Source: Stachybotrys elegans
Taxonomy: Eukaryota; Ascomycota; Sordariomycetes; Hypocreales; Stachybotryaceae
NCBI GenBank assembly: GCA_020746835.1
Contig: JAGPNK010000004.1
Coordinates: forward strand, 806,001-870,000
DNA length: 64,000 bases
Direction: 5' to 3'
Of the stretch, positions 20,962-31,317 are shown one piece after another. Both the position numbers and the translations under genes were made by a program. How positions within the stretch are numbered: the stretch's first letter is position 1; each line of letters opens with the position of its first letter. The notes under the pieces are model-generated. The model was not told the DNA's origin, did not search any database, and saw nothing but the letters and a program-made list of their open reading frames with translations.

Positions 20962-23111
20962 ATGCCTAAACTATTGTCGCCCGCCTTCCCTCCGAGACGC
21001 CCATCCGGCTATATTCGCTACGCGCTCGCCGCTGCCGTCATCATCTTCCTCTTCTACTCGTTCCACCACAGCTCTCCCGATGCCCCCAATTTGAGCCATA
21101 CAAAGCCTGGTGCTGTTCCCGCTGAACAGCCCTTCTTCGAGGCACAACCTCCATCGCCCGAGAAGGTAGACCCAAAAGGCGGGAATGCACCTGCTGGTGG
21201 GATTGGCGACTATGCACCCTCAGTAGGCCAGACGCACGAGGACGAGGAGCCACTGATTGAGGAGGAGAAACCCAAATCTCCCAAGGACCCCAAGCCTCCG
21301 GCAGTTAAGCCTCCGGCCCCTGCAGCCGACCACTCTTCCTCTCGCCCCGACTCGTCCGGTCCCGAAAGCGCCCACCCGATCGACAAGCTTATTTACGACG
21401 CCCAGCACGAATTCGCAGGCCTATTATCCAAGGAGACCAAGACCCTCTCCGAAGCAGCCCAGGCCTACCGCAAGCGCCGCGGCCGTCACCCTCCTCCAGG
21501 ATTCGACAAGTGGGTTGAGTTTGCTACGAACAACAACGCCGTGATCGTTGAGGACTTCTTCGACCAAATCTACCATGATTTGACCCCGTTCTGGGGTATG
21601 GACCCTGCCTTCATTCGCAAAGAGTCGGACGATTTCGAAATGACCATCCACATCCGTGACGGCGTTGCTTCGGCTGAGAGCGATTGGTTTTGGACGCAGA
21701 TCTGGCTCAATCTCACCAAGACGGTCGAGCACATGCTTCCCGACATGGACCTGGCCCTGAACGCCATGGACGAGCCGCGACTGGTGGTGCCCTGGGAAGA
21801 CATGCGCGACATCATGAAGATTGCCGACAAGTCCTACGGCCTTCCCAAGGCCAAGGATGTTGTCTCTGATTTCAAGAAGCTGCCCCCTCCCGGCAAGGGT
21901 GATGCAGATATCAAGGCCCGTGACAAGGAGTGGGAGAAGACAAGTAAGCGGCCCCCCTTCATGGCCTTCAGCCACATGCTAACTTTCCAGGTCCGTACTG
22001 GGAAATTGCTCGCCGAGGCTGCCCTCCTGATAGCCTGGCTCGTACGACGCCCGTGGTAGACTCGTACAAGAACCCGCCCACCATCGATGTCTCACACGCC
22101 GATGCCCACTCCTTCAAGGGCTTCGTCTCCAACTACACGCTCTCAACGCAGCTTTGCCACCAGCCTGATCTGCAGAGCCTGGAAGGGATATTGATTTCAC
22201 CACTGTCGACGTCGGCCACCAAGCATTTGTTCCCCATGTTTGGAGGATCCAAGCTTGCCGTCAACAACGAGATTCTCCTGCCCGCACCCATGTACTGGAG
22301 CGAGGAGGAGCGATTTACCGGTGGGGATGACCATGGCGTTCCGTGGGCTTCAAAGTACAACCAGGTCATCTGGCGAGGCGTCGCAACGGGTGGTCGCAAC
22401 ACCGCCGATAATTGGCGAGGATTCCAGCGTCACCGATTTGTGGCCATGAACAATGGTACCACCGTGTCCAACGTCGAGTCAGGTTCTGCCGTGCCGGAAA
22501 ACTTTGCGCTTCCTGACAAGCAGTACTCGCTGCAAGCCCAGGCTGATGGTACGCTGGGGGGGTGGATCAACGAATGGGCCGATGTTGCCTTTATTGACAT
22601 GATGTGCGAGCCTCACGAGGACGAGGGCACCTGCGAATACAACAGCCATTACTATCAGGTAACCCCGGGCCTTACCATGTCGGAGCAGTTCGACTCCAAG
22701 TATGTGCCTGACATTGACGGCAACTCTTTCTCGGGACGCTACCTCGGATTCCTCCGCTCGACGTCTCTGCCCATCAAAGCCACACTATGGCGCGAATGGC
22801 ACGACAGCCGGCTGGTGGCGTGGAAGCACTTTGTTCCCATGGACAGCCGTTTCGGCGACTACTACGGCATCATGGAGTACTTCCTCGGCTACAAGGGCCG
22901 CAACGCGCACGACAAAGCGGCCGAGAAGATTGCCAGCGAAGGCAAAGAGTGGGCCGACAAGGTGCTCCGCAAGGAGGACATGCAGATTTACGTCCTGAGG
23001 CTGCTCCTCGAGTACGGCCGCGTGATTGACGAGCGAAGAGAAAGCATGGGATGGGTGGATGATGTTTTGGCCGACCCAAGCCTGGAAAAGATCTGGAAGG
23101 ACTGGTGGTGA
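20962..23111 (+). CDS. GT90 / CAP10-type glycosyltransferase, type II membrane protein
   Basis: Exons 20962-21943 and 21991-23111 (one 47-nt intron with CTAAC near its 3' end) encode 700 residues. A short cytoplasmic tail is followed by one membrane anchor (YIRYALAAAVIIFLFYSF, about residues 18-35), a Pro/Lys-rich stem, and a luminal CAP10 domain. Landmarks are the splice-restored SPYWEIARRGCPP, YNQVIWRGVATGGRN, WADVAFIDMMC, YLGFLRSTSLPIKATLWREW and WKHFVPMDSRFGDYYGIMEY. GT90 includes the Cryptococcus capsule protein CAP10 and xylosyl/O-glucosyltransferases, so the role is probably Golgi transfer of xylose or glucose to a glycan. The acceptor cannot be told. The frame is open upstream to 20704, but the ATG at 20962 puts the anchor where a type II protein needs it. 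Confidence 0.92.
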
Positions 23112-23663
23112 AGAGCTGGAATGAAGCTCGTTTTTGGCGGAGCCCCTGCGTTTCTGTTTGTAAGATTTGATGTCTTTGGAAGGATGGTAGGCGTTTGTGG
23201 AGTACAATCATGATGCGACAGCAAGGGTTTGGCTTGTCAGGTAGCAGGAGGATATCATTATACCTGGGACGAGGAACAGGCCTTGAGGCTGTGTATAACA
23301 GAGCATATTCAGAGCCATGTACGTCGCGGTAATTGACCTGCATGCGCATGTGTTCGACCTACTGGGCTGAACAAGAATATGGAATGAAATGGTGCCTTTG
23401 TTCACTGATGGGTTCCTTTCGCTAAGCTTTGAGTCGTCGAGAGAGCCCTTTCGTCTTATTCTGCATCCTTGGACTGGCGGCTGAAAGAAAGGGCTTCACG
23501 AACAAGGGCTTGGGACTCATTCACGGACCGCAACAGCGCAGAGCCACTCTGGATTACCGCCGACACTCGGGTTTGTATTTATATACCGGCAGACGAAGCA
23601 TCAACGAGTCCTACTCCCACCATACCAACAAACTCTCCACCCACATAGACCACTGCCAACACG
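23112..23663. other. Intergenic, 552 bp, with TATA-like box
   Basis: This is the 3' flank of the GT90 gene and promoter of the small membrane-protein gene. A TATA-like GTATTTATATACC (23575-23586) lies 78 bp before the next ATG, followed by a C/A-rich leader. Confidence 0.55.
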
Positions 23664-24002
23664 ATGTCAACTTCGACAAGACCATCGCGCCCCGAGCAGT
23701 GCAACAATCCGCCTGCAGACGGACAGGGTGAGCTTGCGAGGCCCTCTCTGGACGACTGGACACCGTCAATTCCCCTGAAAACACTCAGCGGGCCCACTGC
23801 CCATGCCAGCAATGACGAACCAGCTTCGAGCCCCAAGCCTCGCTCTCAAGACAGGCCTCGGCGACGTCGCCTCAAATGCAAAGGCTGCTGTTCCGACGTG
23901 GGCTTAGTGGTCGGTGTTTGTATTATGGCCATTTGTTTGGTGGTCGCTGCGGTGGTGATGTGGTTCGTTATATCGCAGGCAGTGGCGGACAACCAGATCT
24001 GA
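23664..24002 (+). CDS. Small protein with C-terminal membrane anchor, 112 aa
   Basis: An intronless frame starts at an ATG preceded by CAACACG and a TATA-like box 78 bp upstream. The first 70 residues are polar, Pro/Ser-rich and probably disordered. A basic, Cys-containing patch (PRRRRLKCKGCC) precedes one strong hydrophobic segment (VCIMAICLVVAAVVMWFVI, about residues 85-104) and a short tail. The layout is a cytoplasmic domain with a C-terminal anchor; the cysteines next to the membrane could be palmitoylated (inference). I do not recognise the family. Its gene precedes another anchored protein gene on the same strand. Confidence 0.55.
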   Translation: MSTSTRPSRPEQCNNPPADGQGELARPSLDDWTPSIPLKTLSGPTAHASNDEPASSPKPRSQDRPRRRRLKCKGCCSDVGLVVGVCIMAICLVVAAVVMWFVISQAVADNQI

Positions 24003-24516
24003 AATGCCGACCAAGCCAACGACAACAATAAGAATGAGAAGAAAAAAAAACGCGATGTGAAGAGGCACCACAAGACTGCATTCTCTTGTGCCGGACTACG
24101 CGAGGTACTCTAGGACGGCTCGGCGCGAGCAGGCATCAGCCCGTCTGTGGGAGAGGACCTTGGGAATGCTGCGCTGCGCTGGGCGGTGACGGGCGACTGG
24201 CCACGATGAAAGTGGCTGGGGATGGGTAGATGGTGTTGTTTGAGAGGGTGGGAGCGTGAAGGTGAAAGAATAGGGCTCCTCGTCGCCAAGAAGAGGCTGT
24301 GATTCAGAGAATGAGGAGGGCATGCTTGCCAGGTGCTGGCGGCTGGTGCAGCTACATACCAAAATATTTAAACAACTTGATGCATTTTTCTCCCTCCTTT
24401 CTTTCATGTTTGCTACCTCTAACGGTTCTTCTTCTTCCGCCACTTCGTCCTTTGATTGCTCAAAAAAAAAAAAGAGACGCATCTTTCCAGCTTTACCCCC
24501 TTTAAAGACATCGAAG
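24003..24516. other. Intergenic, 514 bp, with TATA-like element
   Basis: This is the promoter of the lectin-like gene. TATTTAAA at 24364-24371 lies about 150 bp before the chosen ATG, followed by a CT-rich leader with a poly-A run. An upstream ATG at 24322, in the same frame, lies before this TATA-like element and is unlikely to be used. Confidence 0.5.
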
Positions 24517-26054
24517 ATGCGCATTCCCTGGCTTACGAACCGTGAGGATCACCAGACCTACAACCTCCGAGGTGGCTTCGCGGAAGAACTCCCACGAAAA
24601 CCCTGGTATGCTCGGCCACGGGTATTCTGCGCCGTGGTGATCTCCCTGGTGTGCGTCGTGGTGGGCGGCATTGTGGCGCTGAGTGTGGTGCTGACGAGGT
24701 CGCTTGGCCGTGACGTGGGGATTTCGGCGGCGGCATTGGAGACGACGAGGGGGTTTGCTTCGCTGACGGAGAGTAGTACCGTGGTGATGGCGTCGTCGAT
24801 GTCGGAGACGGTGACGGTGACGACTGCTTCGACTGTTACTTCTTCTCCCCTTACCACCTCGTCTGGTGCAGCAACCTCCATTTCGACAGAGTTGACCACA
24901 TCCGATTCATCGACTTCTGTCTCGACAACATCTGCATCACCCTCTTCTTCCCTTCCTACGCAGGACGCCAGTGCAATGTCCACCGACTCCCATCTGACAT
25001 CCAGCCGCGCCCAGTTCGTGGAAGATGCACGTACCGTCATCGTGTGGCAGTCCAACGACGGTGACCTCATCGTAACGGAGGAAGAGGACGACGCTGCGAG
25101 GACCTCCATCTACCGCCTTAGTGACAAGCTCGACCGCAGCATGGCCGATGATATCAAGCCTGGCACGCCGCTCGCCTCAATGGTAGACTTGGAAGGCTAC
25201 GTGCACGTCTTTTACGCGAACAAGGAGGACCGGCTGATGCACGTGTACTCGCCTCGCATCGAGGAGTGGCATGAGGTCAACGTCTCGGATGACGGCGGCG
25301 ACATCGTGATGAGCGGCACGACGCGGCTCTCTGCCATCCACCACGTTACACGGTACAACGAGAGCGCCGCGCTGATTCTATTCCAGGAGCCCGACGAGGG
25401 GGAGGCGACGATGCTTATCTCGGGGGATCCGCTGAGCTCGGAGTCCTGGAGGCGCGGGGATATCTCCTGGCTGACCGAGGAGGCCGCGGCGTGGGATTAT
25501 CTGGGCCACGCGATGGTTGACGAGTGGCATGAGCCGACGGGCGTGGAGTGGCGGGACAAGCATTACTTCCTGGTGGCGCTTGAAGGGCCCGATGGCGAGG
25601 TCAAGGCGAGCGAATGCACCATGTCGCGCGCGAGGACTGACCCGATATGCTATGGTATGATGGGAAGTTTTGAGGGTAGGATGCTGGTTCCCAAGTTACA
25701 TGTTACGACGAAGGACGGGGCTGACGGCAAATAGACTCGGACGGCGATGAACTCGTCCTGACGTCACAGGGAACGCAGCTCGCATGGTCACGCACCTTTG
25801 ACGCCGAGAACCCAGACCTGCGGTTCCTCACGCTCGACGCACAGGGGGTCATCAGGGACTACCGCATCCAGGAGCTGGAGCCCCGCGAGAAGGGCACGAG
25901 GAGCTGGGCGCACACGGGGAACCGCATCGGGGCGATGTCGGGGATGCCGGGCGGCAAGATGTTTGCGCGGTGGGAGGACCGCGTGTTTCAGTATGAGCTG
26001 GTGGACGGGGAGTGGGAGGGGGAGGGATATCTGGAGCAGGAAGTCCGGGGGTAG
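24517..26054 (+). CDS. Type II membrane protein with Ser/Thr stalk and lectin-like beta-propeller ectodomain
   Basis: Exons 24517-25675 and 25735-26054 (a 59-nt intron) encode 492 residues. A 35-residue cytoplasmic tail leads to one membrane helix (VFCAVVISLVCVVVGGIVAL, about residues 36-60). A Ser/Thr-rich stalk of about 110 residues follows, very likely O-glycosylated. The ectodomain is made of repeated short beta-blade phrases such as TVIVWQSNDGDLIVTEE, GYVHVFYANKEDRLMHVYS and RFLTLDAQGVIRDYRIQE. This tail-helix-stalk-propeller layout resembles fungal membrane proteins annotated as fucose-specific lectins. I infer a cell-surface carbohydrate-binding role, but sugar specificity cannot be read here. 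The intron joins GSFEG to DSDGDELVLTSQG. Confidence 0.7.
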
Positions 26055-26611
26055 ATGCGTATGTATGAATGGGAATGGGAGGGAGTTTGGGATTCAGGGC
26101 GTTGGGAGGAGTTGAGGCGGATTGGCTGGATGGCATAGAAGAAACATAGAGGACAAGAAAGCCATGTCGAGGTGCCGGTGGCTTTGGCCCGGTTGTCATA
26201 GAAGATCGACGGCCAGTATCAACACGCTCAGCTTTGCCGCGTATTGATTGGCCGCCATCCAACGCGGGGCAAGTGGGTCCAGCCCGGATCCCGGCCGCGC
26301 GGGGCGAGCATGACGCGCTATTCCGCGATAGGCAATTTGTAAACAAAAGCCCAAGCACCACGACAGCAAAAAGAAAAAAAGGGTCTCTAGTTTGGGCCTC
26401 GTTGGACTGCCTTAGAGGGCCGTCCGACACGCCAGAGACACGCCAGAGACACGTCCGTGGATGGCCTTTGTTTACTTTCTAAGGTGGCTTTCTTTTTCAT
26501 GTTTTCTTTCATCAATCCACCTGTATTCCCTCATAAGTTGACCTCTTCTTCTCCTCTTCCTTCATCTTCGTCCTTTGCATATTTCTTTGTGGCCCGGCTT
26601 TGTTGTTGACC
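26055..26611. other. Intergenic, 557 bp
   Basis: This is the 3' flank of the lectin-like gene and promoter of the coiled-coil gene. It includes a direct 13-bp repeat (ACGCCAGAGACAC, twice, at about 26429-26453) and a CT-rich leader. I see no gene. Confidence 0.5.
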
Positions 26612-28705
26612 ATGGACGACGATTCACTCCCCATTGCCCTTAGACGCACGCGTCGAAGCAGCCTCGGCGTGGTAAGCATGGCCGAGCAGCAGCAGCAGCA
26701 ACAACAACAACAACTTCCCGTGGCAAAGACGCCTCGCCGGTCAAAGAAGGCAGTCCGCATCTCGGACCCGGGCCCGTGCAGCGGCTTGACGCCCTTCATC
26801 CGGCGCACCTCGCTCGGCACGCCCCAGCACCGCCGTGCCTCTACTCCAGCAGCAACACGTGCATCCTCCTCCACCACCACCACCAATGCCGAGCAAGCCC
26901 TCATCCACCAGACCGTCGACGGCCGTGTCCAGCGCCGCCTCCGCCGCAGCGGCGTGCGCGACATGCTGCAGAAGCTCGACGAGGAGAAGCGCCGCGAGGT
27001 CCGCGCCTCCAGGGACCAGGTCTCGGCGCTGCGGGCCGAGCTCAAGGCCCGCGACCGCGAGATCTACGAGCTGCAGAATGCCACCGTCGTCATTGACACG
27101 GAGCGCATCTGGGACCTGGAGCAGCAGGTCCAGGACCTCAAGGAGGAGCTCAAGAGGCGGGCTGCCGCCGCGGAGAAATCTGTGCACACTCTCGATTGGT
27201 CGCTTGCCAATAGGAGTCGGTTCGATGTGGATGAGTACATGGACTACATGGACGACGATGATGAGTTTGGCGAGGCGACTCGCGCCCAATTGGTGTGCGG
27301 AACGCCATCCCGAGCCAAGGACTCTTTCCCGACGCCCCCTGCCACGAGTCCTACCGTCCCCAACTCTCCATGTATGAGACCCATTGCACAGCTTCAGACG
27401 CCTACTTCGGATGCCGGTATCCAGGCCTTCTTCCCGGACCTGGAGAAGCAGCATCTCCAGGATGAGCTGGCGTCGCTGCATCTCGAAGTGTCCAAGCTGA
27501 CGACCACGCTCGACTCATACAAGACCCTCACGCAGCGCGTCACAGATCGACTTTCTACTGTCGCTGCCTCCGACGCGGCGTCGCCGGTCGATGCCCTGGA
27601 GGCTCAGGTCGAGTCCCTGCTGCGCACCATGTCGGACCGCACCGCCGCCGTCGAGCAGCTGACATCGGCCATCACTGCCCTCGGTTTCCCCGGCGAGGAT
27701 GCTGCTGGCATGATTATGAGCCTGGCGTCGGGCTTCCGTGCCGCGCGTCTGGAGCTCGAGTATCTGACGCCCGGCGAGATTGCCCTGCCGCTGACCTCGC
27801 ACGGAGCAGAGGTTCTCGACCTGCTGCTCACGCGGCTGCGGGACCTCGCCACGCGCGCCAAGGAGGACGAGAGCTCCATCGACGAGTACCACGACATCGA
27901 GCAGTCCCTGCGGAGGCAGCTCGACACGCGGTGCTCGGCCATGGAGAAGCTCAAGGCCAGCATGGCCAAGGCCGAGGCCCTCATGCGGGACAAGGACAAG
28001 ACGATACAGAACCTCGAGACGGGCAACGAGCGTCTCAAGGGCGCCATGGACGCCTACGTCCGCGACATCCGCGAGCTCGAGAAGCTCGTGGAGCGCCTCG
28101 AGCAGGAGGGCCGCGACTCCAACGCCACGCTCGAGGCGCACCGCGAGTCGAGCCGCCGGCAGCTCCTCGAAAAGGACCACAGCGTCGACGAGCTCCAGGT
28201 GAAGCTCGCCGTGGCCCTCAAGAAGACGGCGGCGCTGCAGCGGGACCTGGAGGAGCTGCACGCCAGCAAGAAGAAGCACATCAACGCGCTCAACGCCCAG
28301 CAGGGCAAGGCGCTGGCCCTGCGCGACGCCCGCGTGGCCGAGCTGCGCGACGAGATCGACCGCGTCAACGAGTCGCTGCGCAGCGCCCACGACACCATCT
28401 GCGCGCTGCGCGTGGACAAGGGCGGCCTGCAGGCGCAGATGGACGAGGACAAGGCCAAGGCCAAGGCGGCCATGGACGCCATGAAGGAGGAGCTGCAGCG
28501 CGCCCTGCAGGTGAGCCAGGATTTCCTCGCCACGCCCAAGCGCAACGCCGACGCCGTGCCGAGCTCCCCGCTCCGGTCGGGCTCGTCTGTCGGCAAGGGG
28601 GGGTTCTTGTCGGGCGACCTGGCGAGGAGGGGGAGCAAGAAGAAGCTGAGGAGGGGGTACGACAGCGGCCTTGGATTTCTGGACGAGGATCAAGTTGACA
28701 TCTGA
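26612..28705 (+). CDS. Fungal coiled-coil protein with polyglutamine tract
   Basis: An intronless frame of 697 residues starts at an ATG with a perfect context (GACCATGGAC). The N-terminus is basic and Ser-rich, holds a short glutamine run coded by CAG then CAA (26685-26713) and a conserved-looking TPRRSKKAVRISDPGP segment. From about residue 110 nearly everything is heptad-rich coiled coil, interrupted by a Pro/Ser linker (PTPPATSPTVPNSP) near residue 235-255. The end carries a short basic cap (RRGSKKKLRRGYDSGLGFLD). It resembles structural or scaffold coiled-coil proteins of filamentous fungi, but I recognise no named family. The CGxGCC-rich third positions produce long open frames on both other phases and on the opposite strand; these are shadows. 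Confidence 0.85.
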   Translation: MDDDSLPIALRRTRRSSLGVVSMAEQQQQQQQQQLPVAKTPRRSKKAVRISDPGPCSGLTPFIRRTSLGTPQHRRASTPAATRASSSTTTTNAEQALIHQTVDGRVQRRLRRSGVRDMLQKLDEEKRREVRASRDQVSALRAELKARDREIYELQNATVVIDTERIWDLEQQVQDLKEELKRRAAAAEKSVHTLDWSLANRSRFDVDEYMDYMDDDDEFGEATRAQLVCGTPSRAKDSFPTPPATSPTVPNSPCMRPIAQLQTPTSDAGIQAFFPDLEKQHLQDELASLHLEVSKLTTTLDSYKTLTQRVTDRLSTVAASDAASPVDALEAQVESLLRTMSDRTAAVEQLTSAITALGFPGEDAAGMIMSLASGFRAARLELEYLTPGEIALPLTSHGAEVLDLLLTRLRDLATRAKEDESSIDEYHDIEQSLRRQLDTRCSAMEKLKASMAKAEALMRDKDKTIQNLETGNERLKGAMDAYVRDIRELEKLVERLEQEGRDSNATLEAHRESSRRQLLEKDHSVDELQVKLAVALKKTAALQRDLEELHASKKKHINALNAQQGKALALRDARVAELRDEIDRVNESLRSAHDTICALRVDKGGLQAQMDEDKAKAKAAMDAMKEELQRALQVSQDFLATPKRNADAVPSSPLRSGSSVGKGGFLSGDLARRGSKKKLRRGYDSGLGFLDEDQVDI

Positions 28706-28914
28706 CATTCGACATCTGACATCGGACATTTGACATATGAACTTGGGAGTTGCATCATCTTTTGGGCGGCAAGGCAGGCAGCATCTGGATTTGCGGGTTG
28801 TACACAAAGCATCACTGGCGTTTTGGAGATGGATATAACGTTCGTTCTATGGAAATTCCCTTTGTTATTATTGCATATAGATATGCCTATCTACGAGTAG
28901 TCTGAACCAGTAGC

Positions 28915-30729
28915 TCAGAGCACCATGTCAGCCAAATTAACCCAACCAACGTCCAGCTCCGTCGCCTTCTGCTCCTCCTTGTCCTCCCCCTCTTCCTTCT
29001 TCTCTTCCTTCTTCTCTTCCTTCTTCTCTTCCTTCTTCTCTTCCTCCTCCTTCTCCTCCTTCTCCTGGTGGAAGTCATCGTAGAACTTCCAGCTGGCCTT
29101 GAAGTCCGGTGTCACCTCCTTCTCCAGCACCAAAGCCCGCATCAGCTCAATGGGCATGGCGCCGTTGCGCAAGACAGCGTCGTGGAACTGCTTGTCGGTG
29201 TAGAGGCCGGTGCCGAGTGCCTCCTTGCGCAGCGCAAACAGCTGCAGCCCGCCGATGAGGGAGACGCAGCGGCGGATCGACGTCTCCTTGGGGTTGAGCC
29301 ACTCGCTGACCTCGAGCCGGGCCACGTCGCGGTCCTGGCCGACCGTCTTGACGAGCAGGTCGACGCACTCAATCTGCCGCTTCTGGCCCAGGTGGTAGCC
29401 GATGATGGAGACGATGCGCGCCCACCGGTGCATGCGCCAGTAGAGCGTGGCGATGCGCTCCTCGGGCGTGACGAAGAAGTCGCCGCGCTCCCACAGCAAC
29501 AGCTCCCAGTACGCAGACCACCCGCCGACGAAGGCGTACGGGGCGAGTGGTCCGCCGCGGTGCGCGTTGACGCGGTGGCTGACGGAAGTGCGCATCACGT
29601 GGCCCGGGACCGTCTCGTGGAAGATGACAGCCTTGCTGAAGGCCGTATTGCCGCGGCTCACCAACGTGGTGACGTCGCGGGGGATGCCCGTCATTTCGTG
29701 CATCGAGAGCCCGTCGTGGCGCGACGTCTTCCAGCACGCCACGCCGTTGTTGAAGGCGGTTATGATGGGCGGCAGGAGAGGAGAAACGGTGACGAGGTCC
29801 TTTTCCTGGACATAGTTGACGGCCTGGTGAGCGAGATAGTTGTGGTAGTCGTGGGCTTGCAGCTCATGAAAGGCCGTCTTGGTGTGCCTGATGCCTAGTC
29901 TCCAGGTCTTGACAAAGGTGAGCTCCTTGGAGGTCTCGACGAGCTCGTTGTGGCACCAGTCGAGCTCCTTTTGGGCAATGTCGAGGAGCTCGCTGGGCGT
30001 GTAGGCAATCAGCTCGCCTTCAAGCTGGGCGCGGAGGCTTTCTTCGCCCATGGGCTCAACGAAGATGTCTTGCTCTTGCTCAAGAGGCCAGCAACTGAAA
30101 GGCTTGTGGAGGAGGGTCCTGGCGTAAAGGTTGATCGAGCCCCTGACAGAGCCCCAGGTGTCTCGTGGGACGAGCATATGGCCTTCGTGTTCGTACCAAG
30201 TCATCAGCGGCCCACGCAGTGCCATGAGCTTCTCATAAGCCGCATACCCAACTCTGCGGGAGAACGTGCGTCTCAAAAACAGGACTTTGAGACTGTTGAA
30301 TTTGTCGTCGGCGGCCTCGAGCCGGTCACAGGCCTCCTTGCAGGACAGCCCCTCGTCGCTCTGCGCGGCGGTGTAGATACTTTGGAGGTCGGATGCAAAG
30401 GGGAGGAGCTTTTCGGCGGCGGTGCGAATGCCATCCTCGGTGCGCAGCTTGTTGATGGTGTGGCTGAGGAGGGTCTTGAGGTGGACGTAGTCGACCTTGT
30501 CCTGGCAGCTAAGGGCGTCGAAGTTGAGATGCTCGAGGGCTTCGAGCTCGTTGCACAAGAGCGGGTAGCCTTGCTGGGACTGGGCGAGATTGTTGGTAGT
30601 GTGTGTGGCCTTTTCCAGGTCCTCGATATCACGGTGGATGCGATGCACGCGGTCTGCCATGGACTCGTCGACATAGACGGGCACATGGACCCAGGGTTCA
30701 TCGCCCGAAGGGGTAGTTGATTGCGCCAT
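28915..30729 (-). CDS. DUF885 family metallopeptidase-like protein with acidic/basic repeat tail
   Basis: A single exon encodes 604 residues. The N-terminal half is helical. The diagnostic DUF885 motif lies at residues 371-377 (HETVPGH, within SKAVIFHETVPGHVMRTSVS), matching the HExxPGH zinc site of the family. It is followed by AFVGGWSAYWELLLWERGDF and later HRWARIVSIIGYHLGQ. DUF885 proteins are related to zinc peptidases and are common in bacteria and some fungi; substrates are mostly unknown. There is no signal peptide, so it is probably cytosolic. The last 40 residues carry a repeated KEEK/KKEE tail encoded by 12-bp tandem repeats (28990-29062). The gene is head to head with the Mpv17 gene, 588 bp apart. 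Confidence 0.88.
   Translation of the reverse strand: MAQSTTPSGDEPWVHVPVYVDESMADRVHRIHRDIEDLEKATHTTNNLAQSQQGYPLLCNELEALEHLNFDALSCQDKVDYVHLKTLLSHTINKLRTEDGIRTAAEKLLPFASDLQSIYTAAQSDEGLSCKEACDRLEAADDKFNSLKVLFLRRTFSRRVGYAAYEKLMALRGPLMTWYEHEGHMLVPRDTWGSVRGSINLYARTLLHKPFSCWPLEQEQDIFVEPMGEESLRAQLEGELIAYTPSELLDIAQKELDWCHNELVETSKELTFVKTWRLGIRHTKTAFHELQAHDYHNYLAHQAVNYVQEKDLVTVSPLLPPIITAFNNGVACWKTSRHDGLSMHEMTGIPRDVTTLVSRGNTAFSKAVIFHETVPGHVMRTSVSHRVNAHRGGPLAPYAFVGGWSAYWELLLWERGDFFVTPEERIATLYWRMHRWARIVSIIGYHLGQKRQIECVDLLVKTVGQDRDVARLEVSEWLNPKETSIRRCVSLIGGLQLFALRKEALGTGLYTDKQFHDAVLRNGAMPIELMRALVLEKEVTPDFKASWKFYDDFHQEKEEKEEEEKKEEKKEEKKEEKKEEGEDKEEQKATELDVGWVNLADMVL
28990..29062. repeat. 12-bp tandem repeat coding a Lys/Glu tail
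   Basis: Four to five units of TTCTTCTCTTCC on the plus strand code for EEKK repeats near the C-terminus of the DUF885 protein, with degenerate TCCTCC units beside them. Confidence 0.9.
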
Positions 30730-31317
30730 GGCAAGACGAATGAAGGACGGGATGATTTGATGTAAAAGCGGTGTTTGAAACGAGGGTATTTGGAAATACA
30801 GAGACGAGAAATCAGGGAGGTATAAACGAGTGCAAGCGGAAAGCCATCCTCCTCATGAAAGGGGAGGACGAGGGCGGTATTTTATACAGCATGATGCCTG
30901 GATTAACGTTGGAAAGTCTCATCAGAAAGGATAAAAGTCTCGTCGTGACCTAGACAACGGCATAAGGTTGGGGTTTATAAGGTTGCACACTGGCCCGGCG
31001 ATTCCCTTATGATGCCAAGAATAGTCGGAGAATGGCGGGTGGCGTTCAAGGTTTGGTGGTTGATAAAAAAATAAAAATAAAATGTCCCGAGATAAGATAA
31101 GCCGGACCTTGCGCAACCTTAATTCTCACTACCCGCCGACTCACTAAACTCACTCACGACTCATCACTTCCCTCCCTTCGCCTTCACCTGGATTTCCTTA
31201 AGTAGCTCTCCGCGCCGCACCGAGGCGTGCGCAACTCTCTTCTTATGCCACCGACGCCCTTCTCCGCTCTCCCATCCATGTCCTCCTTGCATCCTTGATC
31301 TGGTTCCCTCCCTCACC
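30730..31317. other. Divergent intergenic region, 588 bp
   Basis: This is the shared 5' region of the DUF885 gene (-) and the Mpv17 gene (+). An A/T-rich patch (AAAAAATAAAAATAAAAT at about 31064-31081) lies in the middle and a CT-rich leader precedes the Mpv17 ATG. Confidence 0.5.

Noticed and set aside
27515..28807. 430-codon open frame on the minus strand opposite the coiled-coil gene
   Set aside because: It mirrors strong third-position GC bias of the real coding strand, has Leu/Arg/Val-rich shadow composition and no motif.
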